Positions 48,640 through 60,200 of a stretch of DNA of 64,000 nt are shown here, in pieces. Source of the DNA: Stenopsyche tienmushanensis (Eukaryota > Arthropoda > Insecta > Trichoptera > Stenopsychidae); assembly GCA_008973525.1 (NCBI GenBank), contig WACJ01000523.1, positions 992,001 to 1,056,000 of the forward strand, given 5' to 3'. The notes below the pieces were generated by a model. The model was not told where the DNA came from. It ran no database searches and saw nothing but the letters and a program-made list of their open reading frames with translations. Each line of letters begins with the position of its first letter. The first letter of the stretch is position 1. Position numbers and translations under genes: made by a program.

Positions 48640-49200
48640 CCATGGACAGGGCTATTCAGTGGAAGTGCTGCAATTAATATTTTAGAAGCCCTTCAAGATT
48701 TAAAATAAATTTTTGGTTGAGAAAATTAAATCAATGGCTTTATAGAATGCTGCAATCATCACCTAGTGATAGAAAACACCCTGGGGATGTTTCCAGAAAT
48801 ATAAAACAATATTTATTGAAACAGAGAGAGAGAGTAAATTTTCAGCTTTATTTCAACATATTTTCCACGGGAATTGAGACGTTTATCATACCGTGGGAAC
48901 AAATTTTGTATACCTGCATCATAAAAGTCGGCTGCCTGGGATTGGAACCATTATGTTAAACTGAGGGCTTTAGGTTGGATGATAAAACATTCAGCTGAAC
49001 TCACACAGAAGACTTCAAGCCGTGTGCAGCCTAGCGTTATCATGCACGAAGACAATACCGGCACTAATCATCCTGTGCTGCTTATTAAGACAATGAATGT
49101 TGAGCGCTATTATATAACACTAGAAATTGAGATGAGCCATTCAGAACAAGTCCAAGGAAATTTACTTTGTGGGTGAAGCTCATACTATTTATTTTACTCA
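48640..49200 (-). pseudogene. mariner-like transposase relic (C-terminal half)
   Basis: The minus strand encodes IVFVHDNARLHTA near 49,020-49,060, the third catalytic region. Farther down, at about 48,850-48,925, it encodes FYDAGIQNLFPRYDKRLNSR and GKYVE, the standard C-terminus of this mariner group. Stops occur between the blocks. It lies between the two Rab genes. Confidence 0.85.
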
Positions 49201-50220
49201 TCGTAACTTTTGTCTTTTGATCAATTTTAAATTTCCCTTATATTACAAGGCCTGAGGCAGCAGTCTCTCCTGCCTTTCTCCTTTGTGATAGGCCCTGCCC
49301 ATGGATATCCTTTCGAAGATTTTACATTGACTCTTTTTTTCATATTATTTGTTTATTATAATTAAGATAAAAATATATTCTATGACATATTAAATTTGTT
49401 CAATTATTGGTATAGTGGACTAATTACAAGACTCTCAGGTTTACGTTCTAATTTAAACTGCAGAAGATTTCCATCGTGACAATAAATATAGTTCTATTTA
49501 AATAACCATGTATACCAATAACCTTACATTATTTTAATTATGTATGCAAGACAATGTCTATGTATATTATCATCATCTTTTGATGCAGACATGGCACGAT
49601 ATTATTTCAATGTGCTTTTTAGCATTGTATGTATAAAATTGTTTCGTTTAAATAAAAGTGACATTCATATACTTCCATTTAATTATTTCTATTTACTTCC
49701 TAGCGTAAAATCTAACTGATTTATTATTTTATTACTAAAATACTTGAACGAAGTTTTCAGAATTAAGGTTGTGTATATCCGTTACATAGTCTAATCGAAA
49801 TTATTCAATTTCTCAGCATATTTTTTTATCATCATTAGCAGCCTTTAGGAGTAAAGAGGAACTAGAGATACCACCCTCCCAGTTTACCAGCACTTGCTTG
49901 CTCTAAAAACCAGCCTTGTGTGCACCGGGCATAATTTTGCTATTTGTATATATACTCCCCAAGCATCTCCATTGTAGAGAGAGAGTTCGTAATCGTTCTG
50001 TAGATATATTCATATATGCGATCGAATATATCTTGCAGATGTGCAGCGATCCGAAAATCGGACCGATTGAACACACAGACCTTGTGCCGACTCCGTCCTC
50101 TTTTAGGGCTTTTTGCGGTATTTTCTATAATCTATACGATCACGGGAGCTCCCTCAGAGGTTAAATTACAAATATAGTGCGTACTTACTAATTTATGCTG
50201 CTATTTTTTAAATTTTAAGT
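49200..50220. other. Interval with no recognisable gene
   Basis: Mostly AT-rich. The part from about 49,850 to 50,170 resembles in places the lower end of the mariner relics at 23,500 but cannot be aligned with confidence. Confidence 0.4.
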
Positions 50221-50760
50221 TACAAAATCTAGCTAGTTCCGTGCTCAGAGCACAAGTAGTCATTCGACGTTGAGAATGAGCGTGTCCTTGCGGACATGAA
50301 TATTAAATTCATATTGTGCACTGTGTGTTTTATCCTGAAACATCGCCAAACACTCCATTGAAACATCATCACAACGCTGTTTTTGTTCCATTGTGAGCAA
50401 ACGCGGCACCCACCTTGCACACAGCTTTCTCATGTCCAAATTTTCAGTAAATTTGCGATGTACAGCATTTTTTAAAAGGCCTACCATATTTACTAGCTCG
50501 CGCACTTACAGTCGACGGTCATCCAATACCATTTCGTGGATTTTCTTCACCATTTCTGGAGCGGTTACCTCATTCGGTCGACTACTGTGCTGTTTATCTT
50601 GGCAGTTCGTACGGCCTTGTCTGCTCTTTCTATGACCATGATGTATTTACCACAACTCGAATCTAATAATAAGAATATCAATATGAAATATAATAAATAC
50701 GGGGTTCAGAATTTCATATGGTGTACCAAATACATATCATAGTAGCGCGCGGGTGTTTGT
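50220..50760 (-). pseudogene. mariner transposase relic (LDMRKLCARWVP family)
   Basis: The minus strand at 50,260-50,505 reads NMVGLLKNAVHRKFTENLDM, then RKLCARWVPRLLTMEQKQRC, the second helix-turn-helix and linker of mariner transposases. The upstream part is broken by stops. The segment 50,636-50,760 is the repeat also found at 30,500 and 42,715. The catalytic domain is missing. Confidence 0.85.
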
Positions 50761-51400
50761 TATCTGGTTTTAGCCAGATCATTTTCATTGACTCTAGGTG
50801 TAAAAATAGAAATATCCTTTTTTCTCGAAACACAAGGATCCCGGATTTTTTTAAATTCTAAATTTTGTAAAACCCTTCAATAGACAAAGCCAAGGAGATT
50901 TAGTAAAATTTATAAATAATTATAGCTATTATTAAAAAAAATTTATCGCAAAAGCAAAATGGTCAGGCAATGACTATCTTATTGACAAAAGGGTTAAAAC
51001 GTTTTTTTTTTTCTTACAGAAATAATTTATTAGAATATTTATAAAAATAAATAATCCTACTACCATATTCATACGCATATTATTTTTTTACAGGGTTTCT
51101 ACAACATTTCGTTACAGTTTTATTTAAATAGTTAATGCTCCAGTTAAATTTACGCTTAGGCCAAATAAATTTCAAATCTGATCACACACACTATTGCGCA
51201 ATAGAATTTAAAATATCCATGCATATGCTATCTATATACGCAATATCAAAATGTCATGTGCTTGTTATGCTTTGATTCGAAAAAAAATGATAAACACTCG
51301 CAGGAAAATAGACGCATTTCACTGATGTCATAAAGGTGCCATTCGCTTGACAATCCTCAACATGATTTACGGAACCAACTTCACTCCTCTAGTCTGACAC
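50760..51400. other. Interval with no recognisable gene, upstream of Rab copy 2
   Basis: AT-rich spacer. No gene seen. Confidence 0.45.
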
Positions 51401-51407
51401 TAGCGAG

Positions 51408-51496
51408 TTTGACGTTTGGGAATCCCTACACATCCATGCCGTTCTGTTGGAATGGATTCATTGTTTGTGACCCATTGACACGCAGCCGGATTCATC
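51408..51496 (+). promoter_or_regulatory. Promoter/5' leader of Rab copy 2
   Basis: TTTGACGTTTGGGAATCCC at about 51,408-51,426 matches the element before copy 1 in both sequence and distance (about 90 bp) from the ATG. The rest of the leader has diverged. Confidence 0.55.
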
Positions 51497-54400
51497 ATGA
51501 AGGTCCTGGAGGGAAAGGTGGTCGTTTTAGGATCACAAGGTAAACGCATCCGTATATTTCGACTACGTAATTTGAAACCAGTTTTCATGCTTCACTGCTC
51601 GTTCGACTCGATCTCGTCAGGGTCCTCAAACTTTAACCTTTTGCTTTTAAAAAAAAGCCATTAGTCAATGCGCATCTGTTGGCCTATTTTACATAAAATG
51701 GTGTGATGAATTTTAAACTTTGCAGATGATATCATGTTATGATTCATATGGCTTTGTTTACTATTTAATTGCATCATTTATATTAAAAGACATCATTTCT
51801 ATGCTTATCTAATACTATTTGCGAATTTATTAATACGAACAATTCATGTTCCTGAGCTGTGGGATGAATTCCGTTCGATTCGATACAATATTTAACCTCT
51901 TTTTGAGATTTTATATCTAAAAGATAGATAGACATCTTGGATTTCAACATTTTTTTTAAATCGTATAATATTTTTATATAACCCATATCTTACATGAGAT
52001 AAATCTGATTTCATTTATCTATAAAACAGTTCCATATTGTATGAATTAATATGAAATTTTCGAAGTTATCGCCAGCAAATCGACAGTATTTTAACTAAAA
52101 AAATGCCAAACAAGAAAACATATTTATCATGTATTTTTGTCAATATTATAGGGGTTGAAATAGGATGTGTGTATATTTGTATACTTCTGTCTGTTTATAT
52201 TATTCGTTTAGCATAAGATGGCTGCTACCCTGACTATACCACATACGACACTTCAATATGCCTTAAAATGACATCAGCATGATGATCAGTTTACCATCTT
52301 GGAAGTCCTGCGAAATCGATTCCTCACTGCTGTTGAAATTAAACAGCGTCTTCACGTAAGAGGTGTCAATGTGAGTAAGCGGACGATAATAAAAAGAATG
52401 AAAGTGAGAGATTTAGGCACTAGAAGACTGGCACGAGGGCCAGAACTCCTCAAATAGCATTGTATTGCTCGATTAAAACTCGCCGCTGAGTTATGAGCAA
52501 ATATACATAAACTCTGAAGATACAGAGTTGGCAGTCATCAATGGAAGTCTGAGCAGTACTTTGAAGATGTTCTTAACAGACAGGGTACATTGACAATGGT
52601 AATATTTTACTAATGCAAGACAACACCCAACCTCGTTGTGTCGATGCGTACCTTGTGGAAGTTGGCATTCGCAAAATGCAGTAGCCAGCCCAAAACCCTC
52701 ACATAAACCCAATCGAGCACGCTTGGGTCATGCTCAAGATACGAGTTACAGCACACCCAAATCCACCACAGACTCTGAATGATCTTAAAATCACTGTCGT
52801 TGCTACTTGGGACGAAATTTCTCCCTCCTGATGGCCTGACTCTCAGATAGCTCAATGGCGACTTTTAAAGCTAAGATTCCCTTCAATCTAACCCAACAGA
52901 TTAGAATGTGCTGTGGTGTATCATCGCGTCTGCAGAAAATTAGATGCATTACTTTTTGGACACACCCTGATCCAGTATAAAATATTGTGGAACACCCAGC
53001 CCTACACTAAATGAACATTATACAAGTGAATTAAATAACTGACTGCTGATCCTCCAGATGAAATAATTGATAATTTATATTCCGCTTTAAAAGAGACGCT
53101 AGCTCAAATACCTAATAAAGGGATAACAATGATTGTTAGTAATCTTAACGCGAAAGTCAAATCAAATAGTTATCTTGAAAGTGGTAAATGTCTGATATAA
53201 TTTTTACTGATTACCATAACGAATACCTGGTTTAGGCAACACATCACCAGGTGCGAAAATTATCAAACTGTAGCACTAGTCTCAAACCAGAAAATATTTC
53301 CTATGCATATTAAAGACTCTATTGCATATTGGATAGCAAATTCCGATAAAACGAACTGGTTTTGTGAAGAAAAGATGAACAAAAGAACAAATCTTCAATA
53401 TCCACCAAATTATTGAAGAGTCAAGAATTATTTAATATTTATGGGGAATATATAATGTGCAGGGCTCTTTACGAGTACAATGGATGAATGTCTATTGGCC
53501 GCATAAAGTTATATCAGATACACAAAAGACACACCACTTGGCCAAAGACCAAAGGAAATAATAAAACCCTGAAACGAGTTGAGTACAAGACCAAGACACA
53601 TATTCGGGATCAACAAGAGTAAAACCAAAACAATGATCATTAATCGATCTCAGATGTTTGGTGATCTAGGGTTGTGAATGAACTCATTTCAAGCTTTGGA
53701 GGTTGTGAATGAATTTGTATTCTTTGGATTTCAAATTAACAACGAAGGAAAATGCGAAGGGGAAATAAAACGTCGCATCGTCATTGCCGCAATTAAGTGC
53801 AATGTCCAAGCTCGACAAAATTTATAAAGATAGAGGCATGAATAACAGTACCAAAATAAAGCTTATCAGGAGTTTAGTGGTCTAGACACACCGATGAGCT
53901 CATCTGTCGGGAGTTAAACCTCAATGGCTTAACTTTGCCTAATAATTTTTTGCAACGGATTCTTCAGTTTTCAGATTTGATGTAAATAGGACAAATATTT
54001 GGTCCTATCAGCAAACAATTGAAGGCATTCCATCATTTTTATGATTAAAGCTATTGTTCGTTAGCATGAGTAATCATAACATCAAAGTTTATTCATTGAA
54101 TCTATTTAAAAACTAGTATTGTGTAAATAATAGAAGGGGGAAAAATATTTGAAGAAAAAAGCATTTACATGTAAAAGGCTTCAATACAATATGAATTAAC
54201 GTCTATTTGTTTTTTAGGAGTTGGCAAAACCAGTGTAGTAGTCAGATATGTCGGCAAAATGTTTTCAACGCACATATCACCCACAATCGGTGCCTCGTTC
54301 TTCACCTGCAGAATGAAAATAGGTGATACTAAAGTGAAACTCCAGGTAATTGTAACTTATATCAATCTATTATAATACTTACAACATACAATTTATTCCC

Positions 54401-56548
54401 CAATTATAATTTATGAATTAATCTAAAAGTAAAATATTGCTTACAAGAGTTTTACATGATAAATACAATAAGACCATGCTTAACGTTGTTTCAGCGTGCC
54501 ATATTTTAGCCCATCTGTTAAACGCTACTTCAAATTTTAAAAAAAATTGATCTTAAAGTTTTATTTTTTATTGATAATGCACAAAGCCGTCAAACACATT
54601 CGTCCATTATGACTTCATTAATCCAATCAATAAATCAGGGCGTAATATTTAAAGCGAATTTAAACTTATTATCTGAAGCGAACATTCCAACAATTAATTG
54701 ATAAAACGGATAAAAAAGATAAGCAATCCATTAAAAAATTACAATATGATATAATAGACTGCAGTATAATATTTTAAATTGCATGTATCGAAAGTTACAA
54801 CTGGTGAAAATCATTCCAAAGACGATCTTAAAGAATTAGTAGAACAAGAAAGACAGCTTACTGATCTTCAGGCCCCTTCTAACAACCTTGAATCAGCTTT
54901 TTCCATACTGCGTCCATCCGTAAGAGGCAAAATACCACTCCAAGGCCTATGATTTCCATCTAATTCGCACACGTAGATGTGGGGAATTGGAAAGGAAAAT
55001 AGCATAAGAGCCACCTAGCAAGGCCACTGTTCCCACAATTTCTATATTAATTTGAAAGGGTCTACAGCAGATGACAAGGACCTTCCTTTCCCCTTGATGC
55101 TCATATTAGTTCGGTTGTAATACCGTTTGCATAAAGTCATTTAATCAGTCGTTCCGCATACAACTTTATGGGTTCACAATGCGCGGTGAGCTGTGTTCAT
55201 GTTAACTGATCTACAGGAACTTTAGCACTGGAACTTATTAGATCAAATCCCCCACGTGGAATCTTACTGTATATATGCCAATAATCAAAACAATTATCTT
55301 AAGTGAGAATCTAATTTGGATCTATAAAGGATACGATGCATTTTCTTTTTTAAAGGTATGGGACACGGCCGGTCAAGAACGCTTTAGATCTATGGCTCCA
55401 ATGTATTATAGAAATGCAAACGCGGCACTTTTAGTCTTCGATATAACAAACAAGCAAAGCTTTGAATCTGTTAAAATGTGGATTAAGGAATTGCGAAGGT
55501 AATTAATGACTATAATAAGATAAAATATTGATATTTCAACTATGTATTTTAATACAATTAGTTTTATTTTTTTCAGTAACGTAAGAGAACCTATGATTTT
55601 GTCATTAGTTGGGAATAAAGTAGATTTAGTAGAAGAAAGACAAGTAACGTCCGAAGAAGCATTACAATATGCTCAAACAATAGGTGCGCAGTATCACGAA
55701 TCGTCTGCTCTTCAAGATCAGGTATTCTTTTAAACTGCCTTTTATTGCAAACGTATCAATAACGTGTCAATAACTGAAATTCTCTAATTTTCCCCAAGGG
55801 TATTGAACAAGTTTTTCTCAATACTGCCACGGAACTCTTAAGACTGTCTGGAGAATCCATAAATACTTCAATGAGATCATATGACATGGATGGTTTAGAA
55901 TATGATGATACACTGACTCCATCAGGTAAAAGACATTTTTTAATTAAAATATGTTTAAATGTATTGGGTGTGTGAATAAATTCCTGCCGTTTTTCATGAA
56001 AATAAATACTTTATTATTAAAAAGCAAGTTGAATAAAATATTGCCCATCGCTAGCCATTACTTTTGCGCATCTTTCTGGCAGCATTTGAATTCCCTTTGC
56101 ACTTCGTAATCCTTTTGTATCATTCCCAATGCTGTCAGACGTTTCAAAACTGTTGTTCGATCAACTGTTAACCTTTTAAATGCCAACGACTCACCGGCGA
56201 GTCGCATTTGTACGCGCTCATTACGCTCTGGCAGTTAAAAGGTTAATGATTTTGCAAGTTCAGATTGCGCTTGGCGTGGAGCTTCATTAACTTTTTTGAT
56301 GCAAAAATGTTGTTTTAACTTTAACGGAATGATTTTAAAGCTATTTCAATATAAATGCCACTTAAACGGAAGGAACTTATTCACACACCCGATATAATGA
56401 AATAATTAACGCTATATTATTTTTCTATTTAATTTAAGCCGACTGTACGACTCTTCATGCTACCGATATAGGCAAAACAGAGAAAGCTCCGTGGAGTATT
56501 GAGAGCATAGCTCATGGGGATTCCGAAAAACCTTATATGTGCTGTTAG
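51497..56548 (+). CDS. Rab small GTPase (Rab5/21/22/31-like), tandem copy 2, six exons, 231 aa
   Basis: Exons: 51497-51539, 54218-54345, 55356-55498, 55577-55721, 55799-55925, 56439-56548. All are GT-AG with the same phases as copy 1. Motifs: P-loop GSQGVGKT, switch-[40 protein letters not shown] in place of SAK, and C-terminal CC (PYMCC). The switch and inter-switch text is the consensus for Rab5/21/22-type endosomal GTPases, so this copy probably keeps the ancestral role. The tail (exons 5-6) has an acidic stretch [10 protein letters not shown] absent from copy 1. Introns 1, 2 and 5 are enlarged by transposons. The precise orthologue name is not assigned. Confidence 0.95.
52260..52975 (+). 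pseudogene. Tc1 transposase relic in intron 1 of Rab copy 2
   Basis: Plus-strand blocks: [20 protein letters not shown] (DNA-binding region) near 52,290-52,350, [19 protein letters not shown] (second catalytic Asp region) near 52,615-52,675, and [14 protein letters not shown] (third catalytic Glu region) near 52,705-52,745. Frames are shifted between blocks. The order and motifs are those of Tc1 transposases, but the reading frame is dead. Confidence 0.88.
53040..53940 (+). pseudogene. RTE-type LINE remnant in intron 1 of Rab copy 2
   Basis: The first part encodes [20 protein letters not shown] and then a D/N-x-NAKV-like end (here SNLNAKV), the endonuclease signature of RTE/craniofacial-development-protein-like elements. 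The later part (53,600-53,900) encodes KTKTMIINR and [20 protein letters not shown] followed by RRI, the post-catalytic reverse-transcriptase segment (family: YLG..I..DG.C..EI.RRI). The middle of the reverse transcriptase is deleted. Confidence 0.8.
54480..54930 (+). pseudogene. pogo/Tigger-type (CENP-B-like) transposase relic in intron 2 of Rab copy 2
   Basis: The plus strand at about 54,550-54,660 reads [18 protein letters not shown], then [11 protein letters not shown], close to the LLLLDNAPSH...TSLIQPMDQGVI signature of pogo/Tigger DDE transposases. Downstream, 54,820-54,900 has [17 protein letters not shown] text. Frames are disrupted. It could be a relic of the autonomous partner of the four MITEs, but no shared termini were located here. 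Confidence 0.72.
55964..56392 (-). mobile_element. Tc1/mariner deletion derivative in intron 5 of Rab copy 2
   Basis: Terminal repeats TTGGGTGTGTGAATAAATTC (from 55,964) and the complement of TCGGGTGTGTGAATAAGTTC (to 56,392) are flanked by TA on both sides. The minus strand still encodes [20 protein letters not shown], the C-terminal end of a mariner transposase. It is 429 bp long, so most of the gene is gone. It is interrupted by the MITE at 56,172. Confidence 0.9.
56168..56246. mobile_element. 71-bp piggyBac-like MITE nested in the mariner derivative
   Basis: TTAA at 56168-56171 and 56243-56246 flank a 71-bp unit that starts CCTTTTAAATGCCA and ends TGGCAGTTAAAAGG, which are near-perfect complements. 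A TTAA duplication with CC..GG ends is the piggyBac signature. It has no coding capacity. Confidence 0.82.
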
Positions 56549-59230
56549 TAAATAGTTATTTTTTAATGCAGGAAGGCGTTACAATAATATTGAATAATTT
56601 TAAGTTCTTACATGATATAATAATAAGCTTTATTTATTAGTTTAAATATTCTTTAAACATATAATTTTATTTCCAAAACCATGTATATGAGTGTAAAAAT
56701 TTTGTGATACAAAATCTTTGTAATTTATTCATTATTTCTTTTCTTTGTGAAGAGAACGATGTTTATGCAAAAAAAAAAAACTTTAGGTAACAGCCCTGAG
56801 GGACCAAAATTGTGATATTTGATGTTTATGTTTAATATAATGAAATATTTACAATTGCACTGTAATTTTTTTGGTTACATTTCTTATTTGGCTCTGTGTT
56901 CAAAATTCATTAAACATTTTTGAAATCCTTATTTTACAATTCACAATTGCACAATCCCATATTTTTTAAAATCGATATGGTAAATATGTTTCTTTGTTTA
57001 AATGCATTTATTACATTGGTGTAATATATATTGTTGCACAGTTTTGACTGTAATTAATGCATCCTAGGGCATTGTCATCTCTTTTTTTTTATCATTATTC
57101 TTCCAAAATTGATGTACAAATGTACCTAGAAAATATATCATTTTAATCAATGATAAATTCGTCATCAATATTTTAGGTATTATTTCAAGCAAGTTTATTA
57201 TTGGCTTTAACCCTAGATCACTAATGATTAGTCTCACAGACTACACGCTCGGAACCTTCCCCGTCCCGCTCCATACCTATCTAAATAAGCAAATTAGTGA
57301 CCCAAGCGTACTCACTGCGTGTGCACGTCAATCGTCGTCACATAATATATAATGGCAGTGTGACTCGAAAATAAGATCTAGCGTTAAAAAATAATAGAAA
57401 ACAGATCTCTTATTTAACCCCAGTGTAAATATTTCAATATTTAATAAGTGCAGCTTAGATTTGCCATTCTATTTTATAAATATTAATAAAACATTTATAA
57501 CAACGTCCGAAAGTTCATCAATATTTTTTAATTTTCAAATTAGGTACAGTAATCTTTTGCTATTAACGTATGCGAAACAATCATAATTATATTTTAATGC
57601 GTCTTATGTGGGGGCAGTTTTATCTTATAGCGAGCATCTTTTCCGTACGACACGGCACTATCCTAGTTTACCACAAAAGACGCAGTAATCAGCGTAGTAT
57701 ATAGTATTGAAAAACACGGTGTCCATGTAAATAAATCGTAATTATAACAGCACAAAACCCCCATCATAGTATTTGCAGATCTCCGCCCTAATAATGGATT
57801 ACTGTGCTTAAATTATACACAACGTGTCGGAGGATATTTATCACAATTTGCGTTTTGTATGTACTTATTATTACACAAATGTAATCAGATGATTAACACG
57901 AAGATAATACTAATAAGTAATTTTTATTTGTGGTAGTGATGATTTATAATTATTTTGTGACAATATACAAATTGATACGTGCAAGATTAATCAGGGTAAA
58001 GGATGATTAAATTGTATATTTTGAGATTTTTTACGCTGTATTTTATTATCTATCGATAAAAATTTAAGATCTGCATGGGCCGGACGACAAAGATTGATGA
58101 AACGACGGGACAAATTCACAAAAATAGGGTTACATTAATTAAAATGCTTTCTTAATTTTACTTGGATACTCCTAGTGGTTCTCAATCTTTTGTATGTATG
58201 TGCTATAGTCTGAGATCCATTGAAAATCAGATTACCAAATAACTCACCCGTCACTCTCCCGTCGTCGAGTTTAGGCTCAAAATGGGTTTTTAAACTGACT
58301 TTGTTTTAGTTATTTAGACAAAATATACTTTATAAATTTAAATCCATGCAGATCTTTAATAAAAACACAATTATTTTGTTAAATACGTCATGAATACAAA
58401 AAGGTGACTCAATTTTATCACAACGATTTTAAGATTTATATTTAAATCTAAGGATTTTTACTGCCATGTATTTGTTAATTTTTCTTCTTATGATATTTTT
58501 TTGTGTTTTCATAACAACGAATCGGCATTGAATGCTTTTCAGGCGATTTAATAACATGTATAGGATCTACGACAAGGATAGTTAACCTTTTTATTCTCAC
58601 TGCCCTTATCTTTGCCTGTATCTTTGTTAGTAGAAAAAATTTCCATAATTTCGTCAATGGAACAGATCTGGCTGGACCTTCATACATACATACAATATGG
58701 TGTTGAATTATTATTGATCCTATTTCTGCAAAATTATTCTTCTATTTTTGAGACCTGTAAATAAATATTATGTAAATGTCTTATACCTAAAAGACTGAAA
58801 CTATGTTGTAGCTACCTATAATAAATATTATATGTGTTTAATATTGCAATACTTCATTCAAGTTTCCGCACTACAACTTTAACCACGTCTATCGAAGCCC
58901 TAGCCACCGTATATCGAAAATAGACGACATTTATTTAACAATAATCAACGTAAACTACTTGTAGACAAAAAGCAGCTTTGTAGATTTTAATTTAACGCCG
59001 ATATATATAATTATTCATGAGTGATAATAATTTAATTTAAAGTTTTTGCATGATTTTGTCATTGGATTCCTATTTCCAACATATTTCATTCGTCCATAAT
59101 CAGCTAATCTATTTTCTAGATCGAATGTATTTAAATAGACATCCTTTTCTTGGTTCATCTTGACGTGATTTGCTATTGTATCTACAATCGCTATCGGATA
59201 TAGAGGGTTCTAATAGGTGACCTTTCTAGG
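56549..59230. other. 3' UTR of Rab copy 2 and AT-rich interval
   Basis: The block at 56,800-56,823 is shared with the copy 1 3' UTR. Beyond it there is no recognisable gene. A GC-richer patch at 57,230-57,350 begins TTTAACCCTAGATCACT and could be one end of a TTAA-flanked element, but its other end was not found. Confidence 0.5.
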
Positions 59231-59239
59231 GACCTCTAA

Positions 59240-60200
59240 TAAGGCCCTGCAAGACTACAAGAATGTTTTTATTTATACTGGATTAGGTTAAGGGAAATGT
59301 TAGCTTTAAAAGCCGCCTCTGGACCATCTGAGATCCAGGGCTTGTGGTCCTGTGAACCTCTTTTTGAGACAATATAACACAGTGCAATGGATCGTTTGGA
59401 AAGTCTGCCACTGAAACGTTTCTATTAATTCAGCAGGCTTTTGAGAGTGATTTCTTATCCATATCACAAGTTCTCCGATGGCAAAAGTTGTTTAAGAAAG
59501 TCGCCAACGAACCCTGCATTAGATATCCATCAACCTCGTGAATAGATCAAACTATGACGTTTATGTATAATTCTAGCAGGACATTTTTCACTTAAATTGA
59601 CTGCTCTCTTGGCTCCTTCTTCTTCTTCAGTATACAGGATACCTTTACAAGGATATCCATATCCTGAATCACAGACCCACCATACCTTTATCCCGTATTT
59701 GGCAGACTTTGAAGGTATGTATTGGGTACTTCATCTTTTCCTTGAATAGAAAGAGCTGCTCATCTCAAGTTATTACTTCTGCTGATGAATATGGAGTGTC
59801 TAAATTCGAATTCAACATTATTCATAGGTCATGAATTGGAGCTTCCTTATGCATTCTTTGTTGCTTTGCCTGTATCCTTTGATCATCAAATCTGGTGAAC
59901 TGACATAGAGCCAAGAACTGAAATTTTTGCTCTGAGTAGTGGAGAAGATTTACACCAGCAGCTAATATAATTCCTATATAAGCATAAAATTCTTATTCCG
60001 CTACGGGTTCTCAAGTTAGTGGCATTTTTAACTGCTTTTCATCATTGAATTTAGCTATAGTCGTCAGATCTTTTTGATTTGTCTCGCTCAGAATTATATC
60101 AATCATGCTATTCATAAAGAATAACTTAAAGATGTGTACAGGATTCATGGACATCCCCCGTTTAACACTTTCTTCTGCGGCTCAACAAAATATCACACTA
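59240..60200 (-). pseudogene. Degraded piggyBac-like transposase
   Basis: The minus strand carries AKYGIKVWWVCDSGYG near 59,655-59,705 (family form: KPxKYGIK...CD..TGY) and SSAEVIT*DEQLFLFKEKMK near 59,745-59,800 (family: ...xxDEQLxxFKGR), where a stop precedes the catalytic Asp. Farther up, FNDEKQLKMPLTRE is near 60,010-60,050. Several stops and frame changes make it non-functional. It is distinct from the small TTAA-flanked MITE in Rab copy 2. Confidence 0.85.

Noticed and set aside
48938..48954. B-box-like GGTTCCAATCC on the minus strand
   Set aside because: It lies in the remains of a mariner transposase reading frame; no tRNA structure.
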